Program-made: the position numbers and the translations under genes
Part shown: positions 55,628 through 64,000 of the stretch, one piece after another
How the letters are laid out: every line of letters begins with the position of its first letter
How positions within the stretch are numbered: the stretch's first letter is position 1
Notes under the pieces: generated by a model
Database searches by the model: none
Told to the model about the DNA's origin: nothing
Seen by the model: only the letters and a program-made list of their open reading frames with translations
NCBI GenBank assembly: GCA_018824085.1
Contig: JAHJHI010000039.1
Coordinates: 62,001 to 126,000 of the forward strand
Reading direction: 5' to 3'
Source of the DNA: Gammaproteobacteria bacterium
GTDB lineage: Bacteria; Pseudomonadota; Gammaproteobacteria; Burkholderiales; Rhodocyclaceae
Length of the DNA: 64,000 nucleotides

Positions 55628-56761
55628 TCAGGTGGCCGCCGCGGCTTGCGGGACGAGCGTGCGCAGCACGTGCACGACCCGTCCGACCGCATCGGCGTCG
55701 GTATCGCGGCCCAGTGACAGGCGCACGGCACCCAGCGCTTCGTCGGCCGGCACGCCCATGGCGCGCAGCACGTGCGAGGGCTCCGGGCCGCCGGATGAAC
55801 AGGCGGCGCCGGACGAGGCGAAGATGCCCTCGCGCTCCAGGCGGTCGAGCACGCGGTCGGCCGACAGGCCGGCGATGGCGACGTACAGGGTGTTGGGCAG
55901 GCGCGGCGCGCCGGCGCCGAATACGCGCAGGCCGGGAACGCATTCGAGCAGCGCCGCTTCGAGCGTGTCGCGCATTGCGCCGACGCGCAGCGCGTCGGCC
56001 TTCATGCCGGCAACGGCGTCGCGCGCCGCGGCGGCGAGGCCGGCGATGCCCGGCATGTTTTCGGTGCCGCCGCGCCGGCCGCGCTCCTGCTGGCCGGCGA
56101 GCAGCGGCGGCCAGCCCAGGCCCTTGCGCACGACGAGCGCGCCACAGCCCTTGGGGCCACCGAACTTGTGCGCCGACATCGACATGAGGTCGGCGCCCCA
56201 GCCCGCGAAATCGAGTGCGAGCTTGCCGGCCATCTGCGTCGCGTCGACGTGGAAGGGCACGCCGTGCGCGCTCGCCAGCGCGGCGATATCGGCCACCGGC
56301 TGCAGCACGCCCGTTTCGTTGTTCGCGGCCATGACGCTCAGCAGCGCGGCCGGCTGCTCGAGTGCCGCGCGCAGCGGCGCCATCTTCAGCACGCCATCGG
56401 CATCGACCGGCAGCAGAACCACCTCGACACCGGCGTCGCGCAGACGCAGCGCGGCCTTGATGAAACCGCTGTGTTCAATGGCCGACAGCAACACGCGTGC
56501 CGGCGCGCCATTGCGTGCCAGCGCACCGTGCAGCGCGTGATGGTTGGCTTCGGTTGCGCCGCTCGTGAACACCAGCTCCACCGGCTGCGCGCCGAGCAGC
56601 TTCGCCACGTCGGCACGCGCCGCCACGAGTGCTGCCTTGGCGCGCTGGCCGTGGCCGTGTTTCGACGAAGGATTGCCCCAGCCGCTGCGCAGGCATTCAC
56701 TCACTGCGTCCATCACTTCGGGCAGTGGCGGCGTGGTCGCGTTGTGGTCGAGATAGATCAT
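55628..56761 (-). CDS. nifS: Cysteine desulfurase NifS
   Basis: 377 residues: IYLDHNATTPPLPEV start, PLP Lys in SAHKFGGPKGCGALVV, and the active-site loop ASSGAACSSGGPEPSH, typical of nif-type group rather than IscS. Donates sulfur for nitrogenase clusters; a second desulfurase (IscS) is at 18839. The ATG overlaps the upstream stop by 4 bp. Confidence 0.93.
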   Translation of the reverse strand: MIYLDHNATTPPLPEVMDAVSECLRSGWGNPSSKHGHGQRAKAALVAARADVAKLLGAQPVELVFTSGATEANHHALHGALARNGAPARVLLSAIEHSGFIKAALRLRDAGVEVVLLPVDADGVLKMAPLRAALEQPAALLSVMAANNETGVLQPVADIAALASAHGVPFHVDATQMAGKLALDFAGWGADLMSMSAHKFGGPKGCGALVVRKGLGWPPLLAGQQERGRRGGTENMPGIAGLAAAARDAVAGMKADALRVGAMRDTLEAALLECVPGLRVFGAGAPRLPNTLYVAIAGLSADRVLDRLEREGIFASSGAACSSGGPEPSHVLRAMGVPADEALGAVRLSLGRDTDADAVGRVVHVLRTLVPQAAAAT

Positions 56762-57129
56762 GGCCAGAACACCCGTTGCGGGTCTTCGCACAGCGCGCGC
56801 AGCGGCGCGTCAATGGTGCGCGAACGCGAGTGCAGCACCCAGCAGCCGAGCGCGTGGTCGCGCGAATAGAGCAGCCAGTGCCCGTCGGCCTGCTGCAGGC
56901 GCGCGATGTCGATGACGCCGCCGTCCGGGTCGATGTTGCGCGAACAGCACGGACTGGTGATGACCCAGCCGAGCGGCGTGTCTTCGAGCGCCGGTTGCAC
57001 GTAGCGGTAGCGCCCGCGCGCGGCGAGCGCGCGCAGCACGCGCCGTCGCACCAGTTCGCCCGCACCCACCAGCGCGGTCGCGGACGACGCCTGCGCGAGC
57101 GCATGCTGGCTTTGGCGGGCGGGCATCAT
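56758..57129 (-). CDS. Unknown 123-residue protein upstream of nifS
   Basis: Not assigned. Basic N-terminal part, then RYRYVQPALEDTPLGWVITS, PCCSRNIDPDGGVIDIA with adjacent cysteines, and WLLYSRDHALGCWVLHS. The CC pair and a third Cys could bind a metal or carry persulfide. Start 57129 or 57126; weak ribosome site. Confidence 0.65.
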   Translation of the reverse strand: MMPARQSQHALAQASSATALVGAGELVRRRVLRALAARGRYRYVQPALEDTPLGWVITSPCCSRNIDPDGGVIDIARLQQADGHWLLYSRDHALGCWVLHSRSRTIDAPLRALCEDPQRVFWP

Positions 57130-57142
57130 GGCGGCGCGCCGG

Positions 57143-57412
57143 TCAGACCGGCGCGATCTCCTCTTCAAGCACGCCGATGACGCAGCGCTTCGGCGTCTCA
57201 TCCGTACTGCCCGGGCCGCGATCGAACTCGACCATGTAGATCGGGATGTTGGCCTCTTCGTGGTGGCCGATCTGCACCACCTCGCCGGGCGCGCCTTCGG
57301 CCACCAGCAATGCGTCGAGCGCCACCTCGGGGTGCGTGCCATCGTTGAACAGGTCTGTCAGCGCGGTCACGCGCTGGCCCCACTGGAATTTCGGTTCGCG
57401 CAGTTCAAACAC
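57143..57412 (-). CDS. nifZ: NifZ, first of tandem pair (downstream copy)
   Basis: 89 residues: ELREPKFQWGQRVTALTDLF, APGEVVQIGHHEEANIPIYMV, matching NifZ's SH3-like fold needed for the second P-cluster of MoFe. Overlaps the other nifZ by 8 bp. Confidence 0.9.
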   Translation of the reverse strand: MFELREPKFQWGQRVTALTDLFNDGTHPEVALDALLVAEGAPGEVVQIGHHEEANIPIYMVEFDRGPGSTDETPKRCVIGVLEEEIAPV

Positions 57413-57758
57413 CGTCGCCTCCCGCCTTGATGGCCGCCAGTTGCCGGACGCGGTCGCCGAGCACCTCGATCACGTGCGGCGGCAGGTTGTCGAGCGACAC
57501 CAGCTCGCGTCCGCGCATGCCGACGCGATGTCCGGTGCCGAGGAATTCGACCGCGTAGATGTAGTACTGCTGAAGGAAGGTGCCGATCGACGTGACGAAG
57601 CCGACATCACCCTTCTTCGCAAGGACTTCGCCGATGTCCTTGCCGCAGTAGGTGCCGTCGTTGCGTATCGTGAAACGGCTGACGACCTTTTCGCCGTACT
57701 GGAATACAGGGTCGGCGGTCAGTTCAACGGTATCGCTGTCGCGACTGATGTCAGCCAT
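57405..57758 (-). CDS. nifZ: NifZ, second of tandem pair (upstream copy)
   Basis: 117 residues: VFQYGEKVVSRFTIRNDGTY, KKGDVGFVTSIGTFLQQYYIYAVEFL. Clearly a NifZ-domain protein but diverged from the 89-residue copy, with a longer N-terminus (DISRDSDTVELTAD). ATG 57758 overlaps the LRV stop by 8 bp. Confidence 0.9.
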   Translation of the reverse strand: MADISRDSDTVELTADPVFQYGEKVVSRFTIRNDGTYCGKDIGEVLAKKGDVGFVTSIGTFLQQYYIYAVEFLGTGHRVGMRGRELVSLDNLPPHVIEVLGDRVRQLAAIKAGGDGV

Positions 57759-58551
57759 GACGTTCTCCTTGCAGGCGGTCAAGTTCATCCAGCCGCGCGT
57801 GCGCCTCCATGCGCACCTCGGCCTCCTCGTCGTGCGTCGACATGTGCTGCGCGAGCGGGCGGTCGGCGCGCTGCGCCACCTCCCACCGCACTTCCCATGC
57901 CGGATCGCCGGCCATGCGGTGCAGCATCGACACCGGCAGGCGCGCCACGACTTCGCGGCGCACGGCGATTTCGCGGTCGTCGCACATGCGCAGCAGCGCC
58001 GGCATGGCCAGCCGCTTCACCGCCTCCAGGCGCACTTCCCACTCGCTGTCGTCGAGCATGCAGGGCAGCAGCGCGTCGGGCAGGCGGCGCGCCACGAGCT
58101 TGCGCACGTAGTAGTCGTCGTCGCCGGCCATCGCCTGCAGCGCGCGCCCCTCAAGCCGCATCGCCACGCGGATGCGCACCTCGCGGTGCGGGTCGTCACG
58201 CAGGCGCACCGCCTGCGACAGCGGCAGGCGCACCGCCACCGACAGGCGCACGGTTTCGTCTTCGTCGCCGATCAGGCGCAGCAGGTGAAAGACGTCGGCA
58301 TGGCGACACGCGATGGCCCGGACCTCGAAATACGGGTGCGTCAGGTAGTCGTTGCCAAGCTGCGGGTTCCAGCGGAAGAAGCGGTCTATGCGCTTGGCGT
58401 ACCGGTCCTGCACGCAGGCGTGGCCGCGCTCGCAGCGCGCACCGCGTGGCGGCGCGCTGCAGTCGGCGCAGTCGAGCGGCGCACCGTCCCAGCCGACTTC
58501 GGGGATGTCCTGCCCCACGCCGGACCGCCCGCCAGATTCCGTCGCCATCAT
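57751..58551 (-). CDS. Leucine-rich-repeat-variant (LRV) Fe-S protein
   Basis: 266 residues. N-terminal four-Cys module (C28, C31, C40, C46) that in the Azotobacter LRV protein binds a [4Fe-4S] cluster, followed by ~24-residue LRV/HEAT-like helical repeats (DPHREVRIRVAMRL, DDDYYVRKLVARRLPDALL, DREIAVRREVVARLP). nif-linked in Azotobacter as well; function unsettled. Overlaps both neighbours (4 and 8 bp). Confidence 0.9.
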   Translation of the reverse strand: MMATESGGRSGVGQDIPEVGWDGAPLDCADCSAPPRGARCERGHACVQDRYAKRIDRFFRWNPQLGNDYLTHPYFEVRAIACRHADVFHLLRLIGDEDETVRLSVAVRLPLSQAVRLRDDPHREVRIRVAMRLEGRALQAMAGDDDYYVRKLVARRLPDALLPCMLDDSEWEVRLEAVKRLAMPALLRMCDDREIAVRREVVARLPVSMLHRMAGDPAWEVRWEVAQRADRPLAQHMSTHDEEAEVRMEAHARLDELDRLQGERHG

Positions 58552-59120
58552 GCCGCCACCCCGCTGCGCCGCGCGATGTCCGGCGAAATGTCCGGACAGT
58601 CCTCGTAGCCCAGGTCATCGCGTCCCATGCGTGCAAGCACGTCGTGCAGCACCTGGTGGCCGACCCGGTTCTTCGGGTCCAGTTGCGCCAGCTTGGCCAG
58701 CGCGCCGCGCCCGAGGTCCAGCTCGCCCAGCCGCAAGCTCAGATAGGCCATGCCCTTGAGCGAGAAGAGGTAGAAGCGCGGCACCGCTTCGAGCGCCTCG
58801 AAGCGCGCGTCCGGGGCCACCTCCCGCCAGTCCTCCGGCAGGCCCAGCGCCGCCGAAGCGCAGGCCAGTGCCCGGAAGGACACGTCGCGCGCCTGTGCCA
58901 GGCGGTTGCCGTAGAAGTGGAAGCGGTAGAGCGCTATCAGCGTGGCCGGATGCCGCGGCGCGCGTGCGTGCGCCTCGTCGAGCAGTGCCTGCGCCGCCGC
59001 GACCTGCGCCCGCATCAGGCCGGCGCGCGAGATCAGGGATTCGACCTCGGGAGGCAGGGCGCCACCGAGCACCGCCAGATCGAAATCGGCGATGTCGTCA
59101 GCGCGGATGTCCGGCAGCAT
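58548..59120 (-). CDS. TPR-like protein in the nifB operon (paralogue of the gene at 28302)
   Basis: 190 residues from ATG 59120 (GAGG 9 bp upstream). Helical, TPR-like pairs: LIALYRFHFYGNRLAQARDV, RFYLFSLKGMAYLSLRLGEL, GHQVLHDVLARMG. Shares RFxLFSLKxxAxxxLR with the TPR protein ending the nifV operon. Likely scaffold for assembly proteins. Confidence 0.78.
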   Translation of the reverse strand: MLPDIRADDIADFDLAVLGGALPPEVESLISRAGLMRAQVAAAQALLDEAHARAPRHPATLIALYRFHFYGNRLAQARDVSFRALACASAALGLPEDWREVAPDARFEALEAVPRFYLFSLKGMAYLSLRLGELDLGRGALAKLAQLDPKNRVGHQVLHDVLARMGRDDLGYEDCPDISPDIARRSGVAA

Positions 59121-59130
59121 GTCGATGACC

Positions 59131-59547
59131 TCAGCCGCGCCGGATCGCATCGACGCCGATCGACACCACGCCCGGCATCGCGTGCGAGCCTTCGTGGCCG
59201 TGCGCGTGCGACGGCACGGACGTGCCGGCGCTGCTGCTGCACGCGCACGGTGCCTGGTTCGGGTTGATGAAGGTCAGGCCGCTCCTGGTCGGCGTGTCGG
59301 AGAAGTCGATCGTCACGCCTTCGAGCAGCAGCCGCGACTCGGCCGGCAGGAAGATGCGCACGCCGGATGCCTCGACCACGGAGTCGCCGGCCAGCGGCTG
59401 CGCCTCCACGGTGAATTCCGAGTTGAAGCCGGAACAACCGCCGGCACTCACCTGCAGTCGGAAGCCGGCGCCTTCGGGTTCGCCGGAGAAGCGCACCATG
59501 CGGCCGATGAATTTGGCCGCGGCCGGGGTCAGTGTTACGTTGGTCAT
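59131..59547 (-). CDS. HesB/IscA-type protein, nif-linked
   Basis: 138 residues: TNVTLTPAAAKFIGRMVRF start, SAGGCSGFNSEF and APCACSSSAG hold the three ligand Cys (C-A-C rather than C-G-C). The C-terminal His/Gly tail (SHAHGHEGSHAMPG) may add a metal site. Third A-type carrier of the window. 8 bp after fdxN. Confidence 0.88.
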   Translation of the reverse strand: MTNVTLTPAAAKFIGRMVRFSGEPEGAGFRLQVSAGGCSGFNSEFTVEAQPLAGDSVVEASGVRIFLPAESRLLLEGVTIDFSDTPTRSGLTFINPNQAPCACSSSAGTSVPSHAHGHEGSHAMPGVVSIGVDAIRRG

Positions 59548-59555
59548 GTGAGTCC

Positions 59556-59756
59556 TCACGCTGCCAGTGAAATGATGCAATCGTCGACCGGGCACACGGC
59601 AAGACACTGCGGTGTGTCGTAGTCGCCCTCGCACTCGGTGCACTTGTCGGGGTTGATGATGAACACGTTCTTGTGTTCGCTTATTGCGTCGTTCGGGCAT
59701 TCCGGCTCACAGGCCGAACAGCCGGTACAGAGGTCAGCAACGATCTTGAGTGACAC
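59556..59756 (-). CDS. fdxN: 2[4Fe-4S] ferredoxin FdxN
   Basis: 66 residues from GTG 59756, preceded by AGGGGAG. Clusters CTGCSACEPECP and CTECEGDYDTPQCLAVCP, the second with the long insert typical of nif FdxN/VnfFd-type ferredoxins that act with NifB. The longer ATG frame to 59795 lacks a ribosome site. Confidence 0.92.
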   Translation of the reverse strand: MSLKIVADLCTGCSACEPECPNDAISEHKNVFIINPDKCTECEGDYDTPQCLAVCPVDDCIISLAA

Positions 59757-59813
59757 GGTGAACTCCCCTTCAAATGGGCCGCGGCACCGCGCCACGACCC
59801 GTCAGGTCGCACA

Positions 59814-61388
59814 TCAGGCAGCCGCGGTGAAAGCCCCTTGCCGGATCGAGGCATCACCGCGCGCCGCATGCGTCGTCTCGCCACGCGCCACGCGCCCGGT
59901 GTAGTCGGCGAACCAGGACAGCGCCGCCTTCTCGATGAACTCGTCGACGTAGTTGTCGACCGGTTCGATGCCGGCGGCCTTCAGCTCGTCACGCGGGCAG
60001 GCGCCGATCTTGGACACCAGCACGGCATGGCAGTCGTTGATCGCGGTGACGATGGACGGCAGTTGTTCGTCTTCGCCGTAGCCACCCTGGCAGTACAGAT
60101 CCACGCGACGGTGGCCGACGAACAGCGCTTCGCCGGCCGACACTTCGAATATCTGGAATTCGTCGGCGTGACCGAAGTGCTGGTTCACCCGGCCGCCACC
60201 GGTGGTGGCGACGGCGACCAGCACCTTGATGCCGTCGGCGGCACCGGCGCCCTGGCTCAGCGCGAGCGCCTCGACCTTGGCGTCGTGCTGCGCCTGGCGT
60301 TCGGCCTCGACGCGGTCCTGGTAGCTGCGGCGACGGTCCAGGTCATAGACCACTTCCATCTCTTCGATCTTGTCGAGCGTGAATTCCTCGCTGCGGTCCT
60401 CGCCCAGCAGGCCGACCGCGTCGGCGCGGCACTGGCGGCAGTGGCGCATCAGGTTGGCGCCACCCATGCACGCGTCCTGAACGGCCTTGAGTTCCTGCGC
60501 CGTCGGGCCGCGCTGGCCGGTCAGGCCGAACACGGTGCCGTGTTCGGCTTCCGAGATCAGCGGCATGATGTTGTGCAGGAAGGCGCCGCGCTTCTTGACC
60601 TCGCGGTTCACCTCGATCAGGTGTTCGTCGTTGATGCCCGGGATCAGCACTGAATTGATCTTGGTCAGCACGCCGCGCTCGGTGAGCATCTCCAGACCCT
60701 TCATCTGCTGTTCATGCAGGATGGTTGCCGCTTCCACGCCGGTGATGCGCTTGTGGTCCCAGAAGATCCACGGGTAGATCTTCGCGCCGACTTCCGGATC
60801 GACCATGTTGATGGTGATGGTCACGTGGTCGATGTTGTACTTGCAGATTTCATCGACCAGCGCCGGCAGCGCCAGGCCATTGGTGGACAGGCACAGCTTG
60901 ATGTCCGGGGCCTGCTCCTGGAGCATGCGGAAGGTATCGAAGGTCTTCTTCGGGCTGGCCAGCGAATCGCCCGGGCCGGCGATGCCGAGCACCGTCATCT
61001 GCGGGATTTCGCTCGCCACGGCGGCGACCTTCTTGACCGCCTGTTCCGGCGTCAGCTTCTGCGACACGACACCGGGGCGCGACTCGTTGGAGCAGTCGTA
61101 CTTGCGGTTGCAGTAGTTGCACTGGATGTTGCATGCCGGCGCCACGGCCACATGCATGCGGGCGTAGTGGTGGTGGGCTTCCTCCGAGTAACAGGGGTGG
61201 TTCTTCACCTTGTTCCAGACCTCGGCCGGCATGTCGTCCGGTCCGGCCGACGTACCGCAACTCGCCTTGCCTTCACCGCCCGATGTGCCGCAACCGGCGT
61301 GGGCGGGCTCTTCGGCCGGCGTGGCCAGGGCGTTGTGACTCGACTTCAGATCAGCCAGGCTGACATAGCTCGCTGCTGCACCTTGCAT
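59814..61388 (-). CDS. nifB: NifB, radical-SAM synthase of the FeMo-cofactor precursor
   Basis: 524 residues. Radical-SAM Cys motif [18 protein letters not shown] (about residues 85-105), cluster-binding Cys in [11 protein letters not shown], and a C-terminal NifX-like domain ([20 protein letters not shown] onward). An N-terminal Cys-rich stretch ([18 protein letters not shown]) is a common proteobacterial feature. Makes NifB-co [8Fe-9S-C]. Heads the long leftward operon. Confidence 0.97.
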   Translation of the reverse strand: MQGAAASYVSLADLKSSHNALATPAEEPAHAGCGTSGGEGKASCGTSAGPDDMPAEVWNKVKNHPCYSEEAHHHYARMHVAVAPACNIQCNYCNRKYDCSNESRPGVVSQKLTPEQAVKKVAAVASEIPQMTVLGIAGPGDSLASPKKTFDTFRMLQEQAPDIKLCLSTNGLALPALVDEICKYNIDHVTITINMVDPEVGAKIYPWIFWDHKRITGVEAATILHEQQMKGLEMLTERGVLTKINSVLIPGINDEHLIEVNREVKKRGAFLHNIMPLISEAEHGTVFGLTGQRGPTAQELKAVQDACMGGANLMRHCRQCRADAVGLLGEDRSEEFTLDKIEEMEVVYDLDRRRSYQDRVEAERQAQHDAKVEALALSQGAGAADGIKVLVAVATTGGGRVNQHFGHADEFQIFEVSAGEALFVGHRRVDLYCQGGYGEDEQLPSIVTAINDCHAVLVSKIGACPRDELKAAGIEPVDNYVDEFIEKAALSWFADYTGRVARGETTHAARGDASIRQGAFTAAA

Positions 61389-61441
61389 GACTTGCTCCTT
61401 GTTCTGCTGACGCGCGGATGGGGCTGGCAGAACGGTGATTA

Positions 61442-61456
61442 GCCATTTCCGTGCCA
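61442..61456 (-). promoter_or_regulatory. Sigma-54 promoter of the nifB operon
   Basis: Leftward TGGCAC-GGAAA-TGGC: perfect -24, 3 of 4 at -12. Start ~40 bp before the ATG. Confidence 0.75.
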
Positions 61457-61531
61457 CAGCGTTTTTCTTCGTGTTTTCAAAGAACTGGGAACAAGACCGC
61501 GATGCTTCAAAGGCGACCGGAAACCTACGCT

Positions 61532-61547
61532 TGCGACAAACCGCACA
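61532..61547. promoter_or_regulatory. NifA-like site upstream of nifB
   Basis: TGCGACAAACCGCACA (other strand TGTGCGGTTTGTCGCA), one base from TGT-N10-ACA, ~76 bp upstream of the promoter. Same degenerate form as the site near nifE. Confidence 0.6.
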
Positions 61548-61619
61548 AAGCCGCGGAAGGCGTCATGCGGACATGCGGAGGCGCTGTCGTACGGCGGCGG
61601 GGGCGGTGCGGAAGGAAGC

Positions 61620-61649
61620 GATGGCTGGCGCCGGAAGGCGCCAGCCATC
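61620..61649 (-). terminator. Perfect 13-bp hairpin after the amine-oxidase-like gene
   Basis: GATGGCTGGCGCC (61620-61632), GGAA loop, GGCGCCAGCCATC (61637-61649), 24 bp downstream of the stop at 61673. Only a mixed CTTCCTTCC follows, so termination may be intrinsic but weak. Confidence 0.75.
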
Positions 61650-61672
61650 GGAGGTGCGAGGCGGGGACGGGA

Positions 61673-63256
61673 TCAGTGCAGCACGCAGGCGCCGGACCGG
61701 CTGTCGAGCAGCACGCGGTTGGCGGTCTGGGCAAACGCGCGCCAGGCGAGCGCGAGCTCCCGCCTGATCTGCTGCAGGCAGGCCGGGTCCGGGTCGTGGT
61801 CGGCAACGAAGTTCGACATGGCACAGGAGCTGCGGTTGTGGCTGAGCGCCGCGCCCAGCAGCGCGTCGCTGAAGCCGTCGAACGGCGCGAGCACCCTCGG
61901 CGTGAGGGCGGAGCGCCCCTGTTCGACGGCGACGCCGCGCGCGTCGAACGGCAGGGCTTCCAGCCGGGCCAGCGCGTCGGCATAGACGCCGTCCATCACG
62001 GCAAGCAGCACTGACAGCGTCAGTCCGGCGGTGCGCTGCGCGCTCAGCGCCTGCACCAGACCTTGCCGGTACAGGCCGGGCGCGAGGGCGCGCTGACCGT
62101 CGACCCAGACCGAGAACTGCCGCACCGCATCGTCATTGACGGCGCGCCCGTGCGCGTCGCCCCCGTCCTGTGCGCCGGCCGCGATGATGCGTCCGGCGAT
62201 GCGCGCGGCCGCATCGAGCGCGCCGTCCAGATAGCCGGCGCCGCGTGTCGCCGTCTCGCTGCCGCCGAAATGCAGGCGGGCGTCCCAGTACGGCACGGCC
62301 AGCGCCTCGCAGCCGTCCTCCGGATGGCGGCTCGGTGCGGCGGCGTCGCGCGCGCTGCAGGTAAACGTCTCCCTGGCCCAGTCGCGCACGAGCACGTCGG
62401 TGTCTTCGGCTTGCGGGCCGAACAATTGGGCGAGCTGGCTGCGCACCAGCAGGTCGAGCGACGCCGCATGCGATTCGCGCAACGGCGGGGGCAAGGCGAC
62501 GAAGCCGCCCAGCGCGGCCGCGTTGCCGGTGGCGTCACAGGCGTCGAAGATTTCCGCCAGCACCGCCTGCGGATGCGACACGAAGGCGTTGCCCGATGCG
62601 CCCGCCTCGCGCCAGAACGCCCGCCGGTAGCGCACGCCCACCTTGGCCTGCGCCGACATCCAGGTCGGCGTGTCCTGCGCGGCCTGCATCAACCCGTCGT
62701 CCAGCACGGGGTCGAAGGCGATGCGCTCGGCCACCAGCCGTGGCGGCATCGCCAGCACGACGTTGCGCGCCGCGATGACCAGCGCCTCGCCCGCACTGCG
62801 GCAGTGGGCCTCGATGTGGTCGCCGCGCCGGATCAGGCGCACCAGTTCGCAGCCGGTGCGCAACACGTCGGGCGCGAGGCGCCGCACCAGCGCGTCGATG
62901 ATGGACACCATGCCGCCGGCAACCCGGTGCGCGCCATTGTGCACGCCGGGCTGCGCCAGCACTTCCGGGCTTGCGTCCGCGCCGGCGAGATGGAGGATGT
63001 CGCCGCTGTCATGCTGCGGAAAGCCCTGCAGCCCGAGTTCGGCCAGCAGCCGCACCATGCGCGGCTGCGTGTCCGGCCAGAACCAGCCCGGCCCGAGATC
63101 GATCGCGACGTCGCCGGGGCCGCCGCCTGTGGTTTCGATGCGCCCGCCGGGGCGCCTGCGCGCCTCGACAACGATGAAGTCGCGCCCCGCCGACTGCAAC
63201 CGGCTGGCAATGCTCAGGCCACACAGTCCGGCACCGACGATCAGTGTTTCCAGCAT
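61673..63256 (-). CDS. FAD-dependent amine-oxidase-like flavoprotein
   Basis: 527 residues: FAD Rossmann [20 protein letters not shown] and [15 protein letters not shown], and the MAO-type C-terminal [20 protein letters not shown]. Substrate unknown (monoamine oxidase/flavin oxidoreductase group). Not under a recognisable sigma-54 promoter; upstream gap is divergent with selO. Confidence 0.87.
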   Translation of the reverse strand: MLETLIVGAGLCGLSIASRLQSAGRDFIVVEARRRPGGRIETTGGGPGDVAIDLGPGWFWPDTQPRMVRLLAELGLQGFPQHDSGDILHLAGADASPEVLAQPGVHNGAHRVAGGMVSIIDALVRRLAPDVLRTGCELVRLIRRGDHIEAHCRSAGEALVIAARNVVLAMPPRLVAERIAFDPVLDDGLMQAAQDTPTWMSAQAKVGVRYRRAFWREAGASGNAFVSHPQAVLAEIFDACDATGNAAALGGFVALPPPLRESHAASLDLLVRSQLAQLFGPQAEDTDVLVRDWARETFTCSARDAAAPSRHPEDGCEALAVPYWDARLHFGGSETATRGAGYLDGALDAAARIAGRIIAAGAQDGGDAHGRAVNDDAVRQFSVWVDGQRALAPGLYRQGLVQALSAQRTAGLTLSVLLAVMDGVYADALARLEALPFDARGVAVEQGRSALTPRVLAPFDGFSDALLGAALSHNRSSCAMSNFVADHDPDPACLQQIRRELALAWRAFAQTANRVLLDSRSGACVLH

Positions 63257-63527
63257 GGAACAGTCCTTTCAGGTGGAAGCGCTCGCGCGTACATCCGGGC
63301 GCCAGCAAGCATCGGGCCACGGCCGGCCCCGGGCGGCGGCCGCGCGGCGGCGCCGGCACGCCCGATCCAGCGCACGGATCGCGACGTCGATTTTGTCGCG
63401 TTTGCCACATTGCAGCGGCGAAACCGGCCGCGCAACGGAATCTTCCGCGACGCTGCGTCACGTTTCGGCCACTTTGGCGGGCGTGCGCGATTCTTGCTCT
63501 GTGCTGTGCAGTGACCGCAGGACAGAC

Positions 63528-64000
63528 ATGAAACACGCACCCACCCACGCCCCGCCGGCCAGTCTCGACGCGCTGTGTTTCGACAACAGCTACGCCCGGC
63601 TGCCGTTCGCCTTTCATACGCGGCTGGCGCCCGCGCCGCTGCCGTCGCCGGTGCTGGTCTGCGCCAGCGCGCCGGCGATGCGGCTGATCGGCATCGATCC
63701 GGCCGAGGCGGCGCGGCCGCAATTCGTCGACGCCTTTGCCGGCAACCGCATGCTGCCCGGCAGCGACCCGCTGGCCGCCGTCTATTCCGGCCACCAGTTC
63801 GGCAGCTGGTCCGGACAGCTCGGCGACGGGCGCGCGCACCTGCTGGGCGGCGTGCGCACCCCCGCCGGCACGCTCGAACTGCAACTCAAGGGCGCCGGTC
63901 CGACGCCCTATTCGCGCTTCTCGGACGGGCGTGCCGTGCTGCGCTCGTCGATCCGCGAATTCCTGTGTTCGGAAGCCATGCACGCGCTCGGCGTGCCGAC
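63528..64000 (+). CDS. selO: SelO/YdiU family protein, N-terminal part (runs off the right edge)
   Basis: The first ~157 residues: [38 protein letters not shown] and [13 protein letters not shown], then [20 protein letters not shown], the classic SelO pseudokinase start (AMPylator of redox proteins). Starts at ATG 63528. Confidence 0.9.
   Translation, partial: MKHAPTHAPPASLDALCFDNSYARLPFAFHTRLAPAPLPSPVLVCASAPAMRLIGIDPAEAARPQFVDAFAGNRMLPGSDPLAAVYSGHQFGSWSGQLGDGRAHLLGGVRTPAGTLELQLKGAGPTPYSRFSDGRAVLRSSIREFLCSEAMHALGVP

Noticed and set aside
53842-56187. 781-residue rightward open frame over the distal nifB operon
   Set aside because: Antisense to the SIR2-like, DegT-like, nifT and nifS genes; composition is typical of a shadow frame.

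Overview
GC-rich DNA (mostly G/C third codon positions) carrying a complete molybdenum-nitrogenase gene region of a free-living, probably facultatively anaerobic or microaerophilic proteobacterium. Gene order (rnf next to nif, nifENX-orf-orf-fdxB-nifQ, a long nifB operon, a mod block) and protein character suggest a betaproteobacterium of the Azoarcus/Rhodocyclales kind; that placement is inference.

Left flank (1-8216): an SDR fragment, then a divergently arranged, TetR-controlled efflux locus (tetR, adaptor and RND pump leftward; outer-membrane factor and DHA2-type MFS pump rightward). Next come a YegD-like Hsp70 and a DedA-rhodanese fusion. From 10667 to 18498 a leftward operon encodes Rnf (rnfABCDGE, rnfH) plus a SagB/nitroreductase-like protein and a rhodanese-ankyrin protein; Rnf is expected to drive ferredoxin/flavodoxin reduction for nitrogenase. 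Divergent from it, 18839-23472 is a dedicated ISC operon (iscS, iscU, two A-type carriers, hscA, fdx) that probably replaces NifU. The shared 340-bp gap holds one sigma-54 promoter for each direction and a perfect FNR/Anr-type box.

Centre (23510-36303): a leftward TrxB-like flavoprotein/Rrf2 pair; a rightward nifV-cysE-nifW-ferritin-like-ferredoxin-TPR operon behind a textbook sigma-54 promoter and NifA site; a leftward Fe-S protein/GNAT/methyltransferase operon and a divergent molybdopterin-fold gene, both with sigma-54 promoters; modE-modABC for molybdate uptake with a putative operator duplicated in front of a neighbouring unknown gene.

Right part (36333-61388): leftward nifE-N-X-(DUF269)-(DUF683)-fdxB-nifQ (cofactor scaffold, Mo delivery); an unknown 104-residue gene; a rightward operon of a degenerate receiver protein, an AAA+ ATPase and flavodoxin nifF; a Rieske ferredoxin; nifHDK with promoter, NifA site, intercistronic hairpins and terminator; a rightward truncated-haemoglobin/unknown/ArsC-like operon; and a leftward operon of 16 genes starting at nifB (nifB, fdxN, HesB-like, TPR, LRV Fe-S protein, two nifZ, nifS, nifT, a DegT-like protein lacking its PLP lysine, a SIR2-like protein, a ferredoxin, a zinc-ribbon protein and three unknown small proteins). 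An amine-oxidase-like flavoprotein and the start of selO close the window.

Together the genes cover electron supply (Rnf, NifF, several ferredoxins), sulfur and Fe-S assembly (IscS/U/A/HscA/Fdx, NifS), cofactor synthesis (NifB, E, N, X, Q, V), Mo uptake and catalysis (NifHDK). Not seen: nifA, nifL, nifU, nifY, nifM, draT/draG, alternative nitrogenases, tRNA/rRNA genes, IS elements or CRISPR arrays. The most interesting unexplained parts are the pseudo-receiver/AAA+/NifF operon, the lysine-less DegT protein beside a SIR2-like protein, and the duplicated mod-type operator.
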